64,000 nt of DNA, from NCBI GenBank assembly GCA_963575645.1, contig OY754467.1, positions 31,989,108 to 32,053,107 of the forward strand, in the 5' to 3' direction. This DNA comes from Xanthostigma xanthostigma. Its lineage: Eukaryota > Arthropoda > Insecta > Raphidioptera > Raphidiidae. Made by a program: the position numbers and the translations under genes. A model generated the notes under the pieces. The model searched no databases. It worked only from the letters and a program-made list of their open reading frames with translations, and was not told where the DNA came from. Positions 1 through 11,880 of the stretch are shown here, in pieces (the stretch's first letter is position 1; each line of letters opens with the position of its first letter).

Positions 1-166
1 CGATGATTGTACAACTATTTTCAATTGATTGGTAAATGAATACAAAAAAAACAATAGTTCACAATTCAGTTTATATTGTTTGGAGCAATTCTTTACATTT
101 TATTTTTAACTAAAAGAATGCATTAATTAGCCCGGTCATATTTTACACTAAAAATCGCTAATCTCG
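1..166. other. AT-rich flank, nothing recognised
   Basis: This is AT-rich sequence left of the foldback element. I see no ORF of note, no RNA gene and no repeat that recurs in the window. Confidence 0.4.
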
Positions 167-2711
167 CAAACTAACATGTAGTTCTGATTTTTTAATATAT
201 TGTTAGGACCACTACCAGTAGCGTATATCCAAGTTTGCAGCTTCGAGAGACCTGTGCTAACTTTGCAGCACTCAAAAAACTGCGAAATTTTCGCACTTTT
301 TTTGGTATTCTCAATATAGGTCTTAAACTATGCATTTTTTTATAAAATATTTTTTATACGTTTTTAAGTAGACTAAAATTGCTACAATCTGAGACAAGAA
401 CCAGCTCTGTAGGTTCAATACTTACCGAGATACAGCTTTCCAAAAATTGACCAGTTTTTTCAACAAAGTGAAATTTTAAGATTTGGTCAATTTTTGACCC
501 CGATATCGGGGAAAATACTCATTTTAAGGGAAATATCATAGGAACATATATTGTAGCAAATGTAATTAGCTTTAATTTAAGCAGAGAACGACGTCTGTAG
601 GCCATATAGTTTACTCACAAATTTTAAAAATCCAAAAAATTAGAAAACTGCATTTTCGCAAATTTAAATTTAATACCTAATAATCGTTATGTAAATCCAT
701 ACAGTGATTTTAATGTGGTTGAGTAACCAAATTGAGTAGCATAGTAGCATAAACGAGTAACATAATAGAAAAAAATAACATAATTGATAACATCATAAAA
801 AAATTATGCAGTTTTTGACAAAATACCGTCGTATTTCAGCCATTTTGCAAAAAATATTTACAAATTATATTCATGAACCTTCCTCGTTTATCGCTCTTTT
901 TATTACCGAAAACAATTTCAAAATCCGGTGCGTGGTTTAGTAGAAGAGAGCGGAGAAAAAGACAGAGACTTTGTTTTTAACTGTGCAGTCTTTGACAAAA
1001 TACCGTCGTATTTCAGCCATTTTGAAAAAATATTTACAAATTGTATACAGAAACCTTCCTCGTATATTGATCTTTCTATTAGCGAAAACCATTTCAAAAT
1101 CCGGTGCGTGGTTTAGAAGAAATGACCGGTGAAAAAGACAAAGACAGTCTGAGACTCTGATTTTAACTATGTAGTCTTTGCTAAAATTGCGTCGTAGTTC
1201 AGGTATTTTGTAAAAAATATTTATAAATTATATACAGAAACCTTCCTCGTTTATTGCTCTTTCGACTACCGAAAACCATTTTTAGATCCGGCGCATGGCT
1301 TAGAAGAAGTGAGCTGAGAAAAAGACAAAGACAGACAGAAGCTCTATTTTTAACTATGCAGTCTGAGCTAAAACACTGTCGTAGTTCAGGCATTTTGTAA
1401 AAACTATTTACAAATTATATACAGAAACCTTCCATGCTTATCGCTCTTTCTATTACCGAAAACCATTTTACGATCCGGCGCATAGTTTAGAAGAACACCG
1501 ACGTTGTTTTGTCAAAGACTGCATAGTTAAAAACAGTCTCTGTCTGTCTTTGTCTTTTTCTCCGCTCATTTCTTCTAAACCATGCGCCGAACCTAAAAAT
1601 GGTTTTCGATAGTGGAAAGAGCAATAAACGAGGAAGGTTTCTGTATATAATTTATAAATATTTTTTACAAAATAACTGAACTACGACGGAATTTTAGCAA
1701 AGCCTACATAGTTAAAATCAGAGTCTCTGACTGTCTTTGTCTATTTCACCGGTCATTTCTTCTAAACCACGCACCGGATTTTGAAATGGTTTTCGCTAAT
1801 AGAAAGATCAATATACGAGGAAGGTTTCTGTATACAATTTGTAAATATTTTTTCAAAATGGCTGAAATACGACGGTATTTTGTCAAAGACTGCACAGTTA
1901 AAAACAAAGTCTCTGTCTTTTTCTCCGCTCTCTTCTACTAAACCACGCACCGGATTTTGAAATTGTTTTCGGTATTAGAAAGAGCGATAAACGAGGAAGG
2001 TTCATGAATATAATTTGTAAATATTTTTTGCAAAATGGCTGAAATACGACGGTATTTTGTCAAAAACTGCATAATTTTTTTATGATGTTATCAATTATGT
2101 TATTTTTTTCTATTATGTTACTCGTTTATGCTACTATGCTACTCAATTTGGTTACTCAACCACATTAAAATCACTGTATGGATTTACATAACGATTATTA
2201 GGTATTAAATTTAAATTTGCGAAAATGCAGTTTTCTAATTTTTTGGATATTTAAAATTTGTGAGTAAACTATATGGCCTACAGACGTCGTTCTCTGCTTA
2301 AATTAAAGCTAATTACATTTGCTACAATATATGTTCCTATGATATTTCCCTTAAAATGAGTATTTTCCCCGATATCGGGGTCAAAAATTGACCAAATCTT
2401 AAAATTTCACTTTGTTGAAAAAACTGGTCAATTTTTGGAAAGCTGTATCTCGGTAAGTATTGAACCTACAGAGCTGGTTCTTGTCTCAGATTGTAGCAAT
2501 TTTAGTCTACTTAAAAACGTATAAAAAATATTTTATAAAAAAATGCATAGTTTAAGACCTATATTGAGAATACCAAAAAAAGTGCGAAAATTTCGCAGTT
2601 TTTTGAGTGCTGCAAAGTTAGCACAGGTCTCTCGAAGCTGCAAACTTGGATATACGCTACTGGTAGTGGTCCTAACAATATATTAAAAAATCAGAACTAC
2701 ATGTTAGTTTG
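167..2711. mobile_element. Large foldback (inverted-repeat) element, about 2.5 kb
   Basis: Two arms of about 1.19 kb (167-1358 and 1520-2711) are near-identical reverse complements. Every matched pair of positions sums to 2878; for example, the 62-codon open frames at 928-1116 (+) and 1762-1950 (-) are identical. Outer ends read CAAACTAACATGTAGTTCTG and its complement. The inner third of each arm is built of tandem units of about 180 bp, starting near 808, 984, 1171 and 1352 on the left. The loop (about 1359-1519) holds one more, unpaired unit. I see no clear target-site duplication and no transposase. The architecture is that of a non-autonomous foldback transposon. A large inverted duplication or an assembly artefact is less likely, because the arms differ at scattered bases. 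Confidence 0.8.
808..1500. repeat. Tandem units of about 180 bp inside the foldback arm
   Basis: Four diverged direct copies start near 808, 984, 1171 and 1352, with spacings of 176, 187 and 181 bp. Each carries the landmarks 'taccgtcgta', 'accttcc' and 'ggtgcgtggtttag' or variants. The mirrored copies in the right arm are at about 1520-2070. The open frames across them are by-products of the repeat and show no codon-like conservation. Confidence 0.75.
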
Positions 2712-2880
2712 TAAGTTTAATGTTATATATGACTGGCCTAAATTTGTGTAAGTTTAATCTGATATTCAAGATATAATTATATTTCTGAAAATAAGTATTC
2801 GTCAGTTTTTTACTCTAATTATAAAAATTTGTGTCCAAGGTAAGGTCAGATTCTAAATATACTCAAAACGTGAAAAAAAT

Positions 2881-3320
2881 TAGGAGCCGTCGTGGGACGC
2901 CTGGCAGATGTGAAAGTGAAACATAAATTTAAGCTTGCCAAATGCAACTTTAAGTTACAAAGCCTATGGACACTTTTCGGATACTTCCTAAAGCCCTATG
3001 GACACTGCGATTTTGTTACTAGCAGTGCCAATTAAGTGACTATTCTAGTAACTAATAAATCTCAGTCAACAAAAACCATGTTACAAACCAACGCATACAC
3101 ACAGCAATCGTTACACGCTGTCATTTAACGAAATACTATAGTAACTAAGTTTCGTCCTGTTATCTAGATGTCGCCTTCAACTAAAGTCATGTTTAATCCC
3201 ATGCACGCAAACGTAACGTCCTTCCACAAAACTACGTCCCATAAAATTGTCGCACCAATCGCACGGTTTTACTTCCAACCAAACGCGCCCTTAGATGTCT
3301 CATATCAAAAATTTGATTTC
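2881..3320 (+). repeat. Dispersed repeat, copy A (partner at 36725-37195)
   Basis: This segment opens with 'gagccgtcgtgggacgcc' and ends near 'gcgcccttagatgt'. A diverged, rearranged second copy lies at 36725-37195 in the same orientation. They share the 'gtcgccttcaact' and 'gtcgcaccaat...cgcacggttttac' blocks. No coding potential or terminal structure is visible, so the class is unknown; a MITE or SINE-like repeat is possible. Confidence 0.6.
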
Positions 3321-4230
3321 CCGCGTGGCTGCTGTGTGTGTACATTTTTGTCTGTCTAGTTGTGAATGTGTTTCTGTGTGTACCTGTGAAATATTCTTTC
3401 TTTAAATAACTTTTGCAAAAATAAATCAATTTTTTATGCAATATAACAATATCGTCGAACTATCGTATAACGTCTTTCTGGAAAATCGCACTGAATTTTT
3501 TCATTTAAAAAATTATTTGGAAAAATGGTTTTGGACATGGAAGTCATGGATAGTAAATTCATTATACCAATATTTTTCCTGTTTATTTCAGTGTTCCCAT
3601 TAAATTAAATTAACCACTAGATGTGAAATTTTGTGTAAACAAAAATTTTCTTAATTAAATTTGGTTGAAAAAATTACCGACATTTTTAAGATAATTTTCT
3701 GCACCAAATATCTGTATCAGTTTAATTTGACAATCAGTAAACCATTAAACGCATGCGATTCGTTCAAGATAAATCGACGAAATTGGAGCAGAACAAATTA
3801 ATACGTGTAAAATGCATAAAAAAAACAGTTTTATTGGCATTGTTATGCTAAATGTGAGATTAGAAACTATTATAAATAAAGTAGGTAGAAATTTTCTTTG
3901 ACTAAAATATTTCAGCAAAAAATAGTTTGAAGTTTAGTTTCAATATAATTTTTTGGGAAAAATATTTTCTCTAAAATACTGTATTCGGAAAAAATATTTT
4001 ATTCTTTTGAGAAATTTATATGAAGGAAGATATGTGTATGTACTGTGTTTGTACTTTAGGTCAAACCTCTAAAACTGCTGAACTGCTTTGAAAAATTATT
4101 TCACTGTATAAAAGTCTTCTTCTCGACGAGTAACACAAGCTACATAATGAAACTATCACATGGTTCTATTTTTTTTTTTTTGAAATAAAACTTCTTTAGA
4201 CACGCTTGACATGGGGAGTATGCTGGTAAA
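3321..4230. other. AT-rich stretch without recognised features
   Basis: I see no conserved ORF, RNA gene or recurring repeat here. The poly-T run near 4167 is followed by 'aaataaaacttcttta', which reappears inverted near 5060-5075. This may mark the ends of a decayed element, but the match is only about 13 bases. Confidence 0.35.
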
Positions 4231-4345
4231 TGCCTGACGAAATCGTTTACGGAAGTGCATCATATCGCTTTGCCTGACGACATCGTTTACGGAAGTGCAT
4301 CATATCGCGATGCCTGACGAAATCGTTTACAGAAGTGCATCATCG
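4231..4345. repeat. 40-bp tandem repeat, three copies
   Basis: Copies begin at 4231, 4271 and 4311, each with TGCCTGACGA, then 'atcgtttac', then 'gaagtgcatcat'. The period is exactly 40 bp. The copies are nearly identical, so the array is young or kept homogeneous. Confidence 0.85.
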
Positions 4346-4347
4346 GA

Positions 4348-4445
4348 GTTGAGAGGGAGATATAAGTTAGTGAGTGCGACAAAGACAGAGCATTAAGTTG
4401 AGAGGGAGATATAAGTTAGTGACTGCGACAAAGACGGAGCATTAA
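4348..4445. repeat. 49-bp tandem duplication
   Basis: Two near-identical copies (4348-4396 and 4397-4445) begin GTTGAGAGGGAGATATAAG and end 'gagcattaa'. They differ at two visible positions. The duplication abuts the preceding 40-bp array. Confidence 0.85.
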
Positions 4446-4536
4446 TACAACTATTTGACGTTTAAAATAAAAACAACTGTTTTTTTTGTATCAAAAATAC
4501 ATTTCATCGAGGTTCCTCTATGACTTTTCTTGATTT

Positions 4537-4609
4537 TGAACCATTTAAAATGTCTGACACCTCGAATATGTTCGACATATTCGAGGTGTCAGACATTTTA
4601 AATGGTTCA
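4537..4609. repeat. Perfect 34-bp stem hairpin
   Basis: Arms 4537-4570 and 4576-4609 are perfect reverse complements around the 5-base spacer 'ttcga'. The arm sequence (TGAACCATTTAAAATGTCTG...) occurs once more, unpaired, at about 40580 inside a longer repeat. The hairpin therefore looks like an inverted duplication of an internal piece of that repeat. Confidence 0.85.
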
Positions 4610-4880
4610 TGTTATTTGTCAGAGACCATTATTTTAGCGTTTTGGTTGAAGTTTTTAAGCTATCCAATTAAAAAAACAAACAGTACATATCTATAAATTT
4701 TTACATGTCGTCAAAACGACATCTTTCGGAAACTTTAGAGGGAAAACGCCCCAAAATCAAGAAAAGTCATAGAGGAAATAGGTGTCAGACTAGGCCTAAT
4801 GAAGCCATATACAAAGTTTGGGGAGAGTATGTATCAATAAAATTTTTGCCGACGGGCACTCTGACTAATATTTTGCCTAT
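4610..4880. repeat. Rearranged copy of the 40480-41010 repeat
   Basis: Stretches match 40530-40690: the complement of 'ccaaaacgctaaaataat' at about 4630-4650, and 'caaagtttggggagag' with 'gccgacgggcactctgac' at about 4815-4865. The pieces are partly inverted compared with 40480-41010, giving a mosaic with the preceding hairpin. A 60-codon open frame here is not recognisable as a protein. Confidence 0.65.
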
Positions 4881-5214
4881 TAATTAATCAAAAATTATAT
4901 TTTGTAGATATGTGCTACAGAGTGAGATTATATTGTGTTCGATAAACTTTGAGACGAACCCCGACTGCATATTGTTGTTCGTTTATGAATTTAACATGAG
5001 CGAATTTGAGGTATTTACGCATTATTCTTAATAAATATATTTAAAGTAATTATGGCAGGAAGAAGTTTTACTTCAGTCGTGTGGTCTAAAGCACACTTGC
5101 TTTTTTTTAAGTAAAACTTCTTTTGGCACCGTAGACTAAAATCATGAGATTGAAAATGTTATAAAACGTTGCATATTATACGTATACCCCTATATGTACT
5201 ATAAAACCCGGTTA

Positions 5215-5545
5215 TTTAAGCTAAGGTGACAGCGAAGTAAAGCGGCTGCCCTATACGCAAGACGTGTAGTTGGTTCGAATACGGCGATCGGCGCCTATAT
5301 TTTGTGTTTTTTTACATTTATTCTATATCCTCTCTATATTTATTTATATGTTTTTTCAATCTTATCATTCCAATTCCACAAGTGGGGAATGGTAGTACTA
5401 ATTTAGGTCAAAATTCAATTTTTAAACTTTGCAACATTTTTTCTTTTATTAATATTTTTGAAAAAGTCTATTCGTCTGTTCTGTTAGCCTACGAACACGA
5501 TACAGGTCAAACGGATAAGCAAATTGAAATCAAATTTTAATTTAA
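5215..5545 (+). repeat. SINE-like repeat with tRNA-like head
   Basis: The head at 5221-5290 contains GGTTCGAATAC, close to the pol III B-box consensus, about 50 bases after an A-box-like 'agcgaagtaaagcgg'. The body (5370-5545) shares 'ccacaagtggg', 'acacgatacaggtcaaacgg' and 'gattgaaa' blocks with 8805-9080 and, inverted, with 14150-14435. I infer a tRNA-derived SINE or a LINE 3' tail; the family is not identified. Confidence 0.5.
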
Positions 5546-8420
5546 TTTAATTTAAATCGAATAACTGATCATTTGAAATGGAATACATATATTTAACATT
5601 CTTTTTCTTATATTTCGCACTTCGAAAACACATTTTTCTACGCATTTTTATTAAAATTTAGCTTGATAAGCGATATTTTCTATGTATATAAAGGATTTGT
5701 TTTTGTGTGCGAACAATCGAAATGTTCAACATGACATAATATTGTTACACACTCCCCGTTGCGACGACAAAGGATTTCGTGAGACAACAATTAGTTCGTC
5801 ATTCTAACAATGACACACAGATTGTTGTCTAACAACAATCGACTCGTCATTCTTACAATTATACACAGATTGTTGTGGGGCAACAACAATCGGCTTGTTG
5901 TTCTAACAATATGCGTAGGTAAAAAGGGCCTTTTTGCCAAATTTCAGACAACAATGAATTCAAGAAAGGAAAGAACGATCCAACGCATATATATAAACCA
6001 CGGAATAGCTCAGTCGCCAGGGAGTCATACATGACAGTCATACATGGTGCTTCATCGAGTTAACTATCGACAAATATTAGTTGTGACATAAATTGACAGT
6101 CAGTATCGTGAACAGTACTGAGGTAACTGCTGGGATAAATAGATAAATGAACTATGTAAACTATGTGTACATAAATAGTGTCTTAGTATTCATTATTACT
6201 TATTATTTTATTTTATTGTTTAGAATTGTTGTTTTGTTTCTGTTACGTTACAAAGAAGTACTTTTGTTTGTATGTTTAACTATTTTGTTAACGTTTCACT
6301 ATTGTAAATAAATATTTTCCACCATGAACTAGAACAGTTTTGTTACAATATTTATATAGGGTGTAGAAAATAATCTTTTTTCGTAGTCGAATAAAAAAGA
6401 GCGACAATCCTTTAATCGCAGATTGACGTAGCTGTAGTTTTAGTTAGCGACGTAATCTGGAAATGACAAAAATTGATTTTGTCAAAAATTGTTTTTATGT
6501 CTAATGTTGGGTTGCACAATGAATTGTCAAAAAGTTTGATTTGACAATGATCAAAGATTGTGATCATTTAATTACAGTTTTCGTATATGCAGGAGTAGTC
6601 TAAAGTGTATTCAATTATTTCAAACGCCCTATTCTATAGCGTACTGTACATGTAAGCTACTCAAATCAAACCTCAATTATTACCTATTGATGCTTGGTAA
6701 ATGCTATCAGTCACAAATGCACTAGTCGCAATTTGTAGGTATGTGCTATATTACTTAAAACCTTTAATCGGTGAGTAATTTGTAATTATAAAATATTATT
6801 AATTTTTCCAGTAGAAATAACCGCAGTAAAATTATTCATACATGACTAAATAAATTAACAAAACGTACAATTTCAATTTTGTTATAAAAAACAGCAAGTC
6901 ACTCGAATTGTTTTCCAGATTATCTCGCTTATATCATTTGTCACGTTCATCAATTGTTTTATAACATAACGCGGCCTATAAAACAGAACAACTGAACTGG
7001 TTTATTAGACAAGCAACAAAGTAAACAAAACAGACCTTGACGTGCACAATTTTTTAAAATGTATATCTGTGTATTATTTTGCGGTGTTCATTTTGTGGAG
7101 ATTCCACGGTTTTGCAGCAAATTTTCAATGGACCATGACCGCTGTTGACATGACAATTGGACACAATAACAATATTGCATTGTCCTAGCAGTAATCATAC
7201 TTGAAAGTTGAAATAAATCATATCAACCAGTTTACAATGGGGTCGTCCCACATTTGTTTTTGTTGGAAAATACATTACAAATAGGTTATGAGGCAATTTT
7301 TTTGAGCATTTTTCGGTAGCTTTTTCTATAATAAAATAAAATTAGAGTTCCAAAAAACTACAACGAACTAAAAAATGCAAAAATATTTGACAACAAAATT
7401 AACTTTAATAAAAAAAAATGTGAAGTGCTTGCTATCAGTAGTCATACATTTTTCATTACTAGCTATTTGTTAAAGTAGAGCCATTGGAAAAATTTAAGTA
7501 TAGAACACCCCGCGGTTATTTATATTAAAGCTAATTTTGTTGTCAATTTATTTAGTTCATAAAAACGTGTGGTTTTAGTTTTTTTTAATTGTATATAAAG
7601 TATAAAACTAAAAAGAAACAACCTTTTAAAACTAGGACAGATAACGGGAGTTTGGTAATAGGGTTTCGTACGGAACCCTAACGAACAAACAGACAAGAAA
7701 ACGAGTAAATATTATATTATTGTCAAACAGTTCTCTGCTGCGTTTCTAATTCATCGGGAAGTTGATTTAAAATCAATTGCAAAGTTTCGAACAGACAGAC
7801 AAGAAACGTGGTAAAAAATTTCTAAAAGTGTATAGTTTGCAATGAAATTTTTAACATAGAACTATGCCGCTACCTACCGAAATGATGTAGATAACATTCT
7901 GTCTATGATTGGCTGACTAGATGATTTAATTCTTCATTGTTGACCTAGTGAAGATCGACTGTACAAGATCGACTGTACAATGAAAACAGCATCGTAATTC
8001 AGCGAAAGTCAGGGCCATCTTGTGTGCATCGAGGGCGGTGGGTACGTCAATCAATGAAGTGATTTATTATTTTTCCCTCTTTTATCAGGGCCCCGATTAC
8101 ATATTACTCGTATTAGTTGAATAAAGTATTATATGCGACCATTGATCGAAGGAGAATATTCCACTCACGTGTTACCGCACTCGCTACGCTCATGCGGCAA
8201 ATTTCACGCTCATGGAATCTTCTCCTTCTCTTACTAGTCGCACAATATACTATTCTTGCTATAAACATTCTTGGACTATGCCCTATAAAAGAGCTTCTTT
8301 ACATGCATGTGTGCAGTGTGCACGCATGTAAAATGAACCATTATGCACTGGTGATGTAACGAAAAACAAAACTATATCAATTCAGATATTTTATAGAGAG
8401 TACTTTAAAAAATATAGTAT
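5546..8420. other. Long AT-rich stretch, no gene recognised
   Basis: There is no credible ORF. At 5810-5910 the motif 'acagattgttgt' recurs, with its near-complement 'acaacaatcg' between copies, giving small imperfect hairpins. Near 7665-7690 'cgtacggaaccctaa' resembles a repeat tail I recall from moths. Near 8300-8330 a short GC-rich palindrome surrounds 'gtgcagtgtgcac'. I cannot support any gene. Confidence 0.4.
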
Positions 8421-8601
8421 TTATTTAACACCAACCCCGGTCCGGCTTCGCCCGAATTTGTAGATTGCCACCGTTTTTTGGAGTTTACTTCTTAAGAAAA
8501 GATTTTGAATTATAAGACCCGGTACGGAAATTTTATGAGTAGTAAAATCAATTGGTGAGGCGTTACGCTCGTCCGCTTCAAAAGAGACAAACATATATTA
8601 T

Positions 8602-8756
8602 TATATCTGTAGGATTTAACGTGCGAAAGTATGAGATGGAATACATTACACTTGTGCGATGCTAGACTAATCTTGTTTATATGTATGTTGTATATAATAT
8701 GTATAATATATCTGTAGGATTTAACGTGCGAAAGAATGAAATGGAATACATTACAC
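8602..8756. repeat. Duplicated block of about 50 bp at 105-bp spacing
   Basis: The block beginning TATATCTGTAGGATTTAACG and ending 'ggaatacattacac' occurs at about 8602 and 8707. A 119-codon minus-strand open frame here has an internal protein repeat only because of this duplication and should not be read as a gene. Confidence 0.75.
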
Positions 8757-8804
8757 AGCCTATCTAAAGAGTGAACTCCAATCGAATGTCGGAACAGACA
8801 CACG

Positions 8805-9110
8805 CACACTTTTACCATTCCAACCCACAAGTGGGATGGTACTAGTTTAGGTCTAAAATCACTTTTCAAAAATTTAACAATATCTTTCCGTTTTGAGGTC
8901 CCCCGAATCTAAAAAACATATTTTTGGAAAAACTCTGTGCGTCTGCTAGTCTGTTTGATATGTGAACACGATACAGGTCAAACGGATGAGCGGATTGAAA
9001 CCAAATTTTGGGAGGATGTTTGATATGAAAATGTAAAGAGCTCTATTGTTTTTGAGGAAAATCGGCGCATGCGCAAAGGATATATATGCTATAACGTTGT
9101 TTTTTCTCAT
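8805..9110 (+). repeat. Dispersed repeat, second copy of the 5370-5545 body
   Basis: It shares 'ccacaagtggg', 'tttaggtc', 'acacgatacaggtcaaacgg' and 'ccaaattttgggaggatg' with 5370-5545 and, inverted, 14150-14435. This copy extends further right to 'cggcgcatgcgcaaagg'. No ORF with recognisable domains is present. Confidence 0.6.
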
Positions 9111-9847
9111 ATTTTTACATGACGTGGAACATATTATGTAGGTAACCATGACAACGAATAGCAAATATCATATTGAATACTAGCCATTACCCGCGTCACC
9201 TCACACGATGTCAGAAATTTTATTTTCTTTATTATAATCAAATGTCGACATTTTTGAAGTTGGAATGGTCCCGTCGCCCAATTGGCTGGAATTTTTTGTT
9301 GACTTACGTTGCAAAATTTGTCTCCACGAGAAGCGTTTTTATTTTAATGCAATAATATATAATCTACATATTTTGTCCATCCTGAAAGTCTATTCTAAAT
9401 ATTGGTAAAAAAAATTTGAAATTAGCTAAGTAATTTCGGAAATTACCTTCTACATCCAAACTTTACCTCTTTATAATATTAGTATAGATAATGCCACAAT
9501 CACATACCTAGACAGAGTAATACAATTCATTCCATCCTAGATATAAACTACTATTACCTTCTCAATTTTTAATAGATTCACATAGCACATTATAGCGCTA
9601 CTTAATACATGCGCAGAGCGTCAAAAGTATACTTCATACGCACTAGCCGTAACCATGCATGCTTGCGCAGAAATACGTATTGTGTTTCTGCGTATTAACG
9701 ACACTAAGTAGCGGCACTAAACTGTAATCAAATGTCGAGTTCCTCAAGTAAGAGTTGACACATCAACCATTGATACGGATAACGGAATTGGAGTGTGGTA
9801 CTCTTTATAAAGACAATTAATCCATACGAAACTATTTATCTAATACT
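9111..9847. other. No recognised gene; small imperfect palindrome
   Basis: This stretch is AT-rich. At about 9595-9715 an imperfect inverted repeat joins 'agcgctacttaatac' with 'gtattaacgacactaagtagcggc'. No protein or RNA gene is supported. Confidence 0.35.
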
Positions 9848-10178
9848 AGCGATCCCGCCCGGGTGCAAAAGAACGAATGGGAGAGAGGGTATGAGTACGC
9901 ACATTCATTTTAGTTTACCGAGATGAATGTCGTGTCTAAATTTCATGATGATCGGAGTTACCGTTCAAAATTTTTTGTCGGACGGAAAAATTTTAAGATA
10001 CATTTTGCAACATTTTTCATTGATCCTCCGCTCCTATTGGTCGTAGCGTGATATTATATAGCCTTAGCCTTCCTTGTTAAATGGGCTATCCAACAAAAAA
10101 AAATTCAATTCGAACTAGAAGTTCGTGAGATTAGCGGGTTGAACCAAACAAACAAACTCTTCATCTTTATATATTAGT
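9848..10178 (+). repeat. Short LINE/SINE-type repeat (copy 1)
   Basis: It opens with 'gcgatcccgcccgggtgc', passes through 'gagtacgcacattcat', 'gatgatcggagttaccg' and 'cctattggtcgtagcgtga', and ends 'acaaacaaactcttc...ttagtatatagat'. A closely similar copy lies at 39665-40010. The (caaa)n stretch and 'tatattagtatagat' ending resemble a repeat that is very common in moth genomes, as far as I recall. Confidence 0.75.
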
Positions 10179-11798
10179 ATATAGATTGATCTCTATTGAA
10201 ACAATATTAGTTAATTTAGCATATACAAATGTACTTAATACTCCTATAATGCTAGTTCCAAGTGGAAGTGTTACCCACCAAGAGAGACATCCAACTGCAT
10301 ACTTCTATCTCACTTATTTATACTCGATCCTCCGGGGAAATGGGCAAGTGCATGCTCCATTAGCGGACATGCGCACAACATTTGAGGTCTAAATGACGGA
10401 GACAGACGTATGTATGTTGGCACCGTTGGATCGTCATCCTTTTCCAGATCCCTACTAGCAATATAGGAGTGTTAAGTATATGATAAAAAGCTATATTCAA
10501 TTTTTTGTTTGTTGTTTCCCTATTACACATGGTAGATCCGTTGCATCACTCAAAATCTGTTACACTGTGTCCAGTAGTCAAAACAAAATTACCAGAATAT
10601 TTTCTAAGGAGCAATTAAAGCTGTTTTATACAGTTGCAATCCTGCTATCAAATAACTTAGAATGTAAATAAATGTACCAGCTAGCAGTCGGGACATCAAG
10701 CGTCGGGACGCTTTTAAAAGATGTAAAAAAACTAGTAATTTGTGTAAACTGAAATTTGGAACAAGGCTAATTTGCTGAATATAATTTATAAAAAAAAAAA
10801 AAACAGTCACACCTCATTTTGATAAAATTGACCTATGGTGCTATTCTGTATAGTCAATGTAAGAATTTTTTTAAGGGACTTAAGGACGTACTCTTGTGTT
10901 TGGTTTCCGGAAAATCGAATTTATTTTTTTTACATTTATAGTAAGTATAGTATATTGAGAAAATACTGTAAAAATTTGAAATCGAAATATTAAATATTTA
11001 CAAAACTATATAGCATATAGTCGAGAACAGCAACGGTCTTACGGTAAGACTCTTACCTGCTCTTACCTCTCAATTGTTATCGCGTTACCCTTTACTCTCG
11101 CAGAGTAGAGCAAAAAAATTAGCAGAAAACGATGCCTTTGAAGAAACGGAAGGTTTACTGTACACCAGGCATAGCTGATTAGTGTAAATATTCATTTTTA
11201 TTTTTTTGTAAGAAATCTGAAATCAAAACTTTAAACGCGTTTTTTCTCAAAACTACGTTTTTGTAAGCGGCGCGGGTGATTGAAACAATTGTATACAACC
11301 GATTGCTTTCAATTTTGCACAGGGTATTCTACCCAACAATAGCTCCGTCCGGTACCAGAATTACTTATTTATAAAAATTATTTATATTTTTTTTAAACCG
11401 ATTTTCAACAACAAAATCACGATTTTCTTGTTGTTTTTTTTTTTAAACTCGCCATTTTGTTATTTATCAATAAAAATGTTTTTTTCTAGTAGATACGGGA
11501 CAGAGCCACAAGCCTACGAATAAATAATCAATTTAATTTTTATAATTTAGATGACTCCAAGTTTAGTTATCACCCGCGCTACCCACCTACCTCCATTTAA
11601 AGTTGTCTACTTTAGGTTAAAAAAACAATTATAAAATGGCGTCAAATTAAGCAAAAAATTTTTTTTTTCTTAGCTCACGATGTCAGTAATAACATGTAAC
11701 AAAATTGAAATAATTGTACATTATTTTGTTATTAAAAAAAATTCTGAAAAAAGGGTTGAAAACGAGCTTGAACATAGGACTACGTCCTTAAGGAACCT
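10179..11798. other. No recognised gene
   Basis: Several short open frames lack any recognisable domain. Poly-A/T runs occur near 10790 and 11430. The segment at about 11220-11350 ('tctcaaaactacgttttt', 'ggcgcgggtgattg') looks like a repeat tail, but it does not recur in the window. Confidence 0.35.
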
Positions 11799-11880
11799 GG
11801 GGATATTTTGTCAGGGGATATTCTGTCTAGGGGATATTTTATCTGGGGATGTTTTGTCTAGAGGATATTTTGTCGGGGGA
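11799..11880. repeat. Minisatellite of 15-17 bp, about five copies
   Basis: Units resembling GGGGATATTTTGTC(TA) repeat about five times with small variations. An 87-codon open frame runs through it, but the resulting repeated peptide gives no evidence of a real gene. Confidence 0.75.

Noticed and set aside
928-1950. Two identical 62-codon proteins on opposite strands
   Set aside because: They are the two arms of the foldback element; identity comes from DNA duplication and the peptides have no recognisable motif.
4231-4345. Possible CRISPR-like array
   Set aside because: Three contiguous 40-bp units without spacers, in an insect genome; a simple minisatellite.
4180-5090. Possible TIR element bounded by 'taaaacttctt' words
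   Set aside because: Only about 13 matching bases and no target duplication; too weak to call.
8510-8869. 119-codon minus-strand frame with an internal protein repeat
   Set aside because: The repeat is explained by a 105-bp spaced DNA duplication in non-coding sequence.
11220-11350. A possible dispersed repeat familiar from insect genomes
   Set aside because: No second copy in the window and no structural ends; recall alone is not enough.
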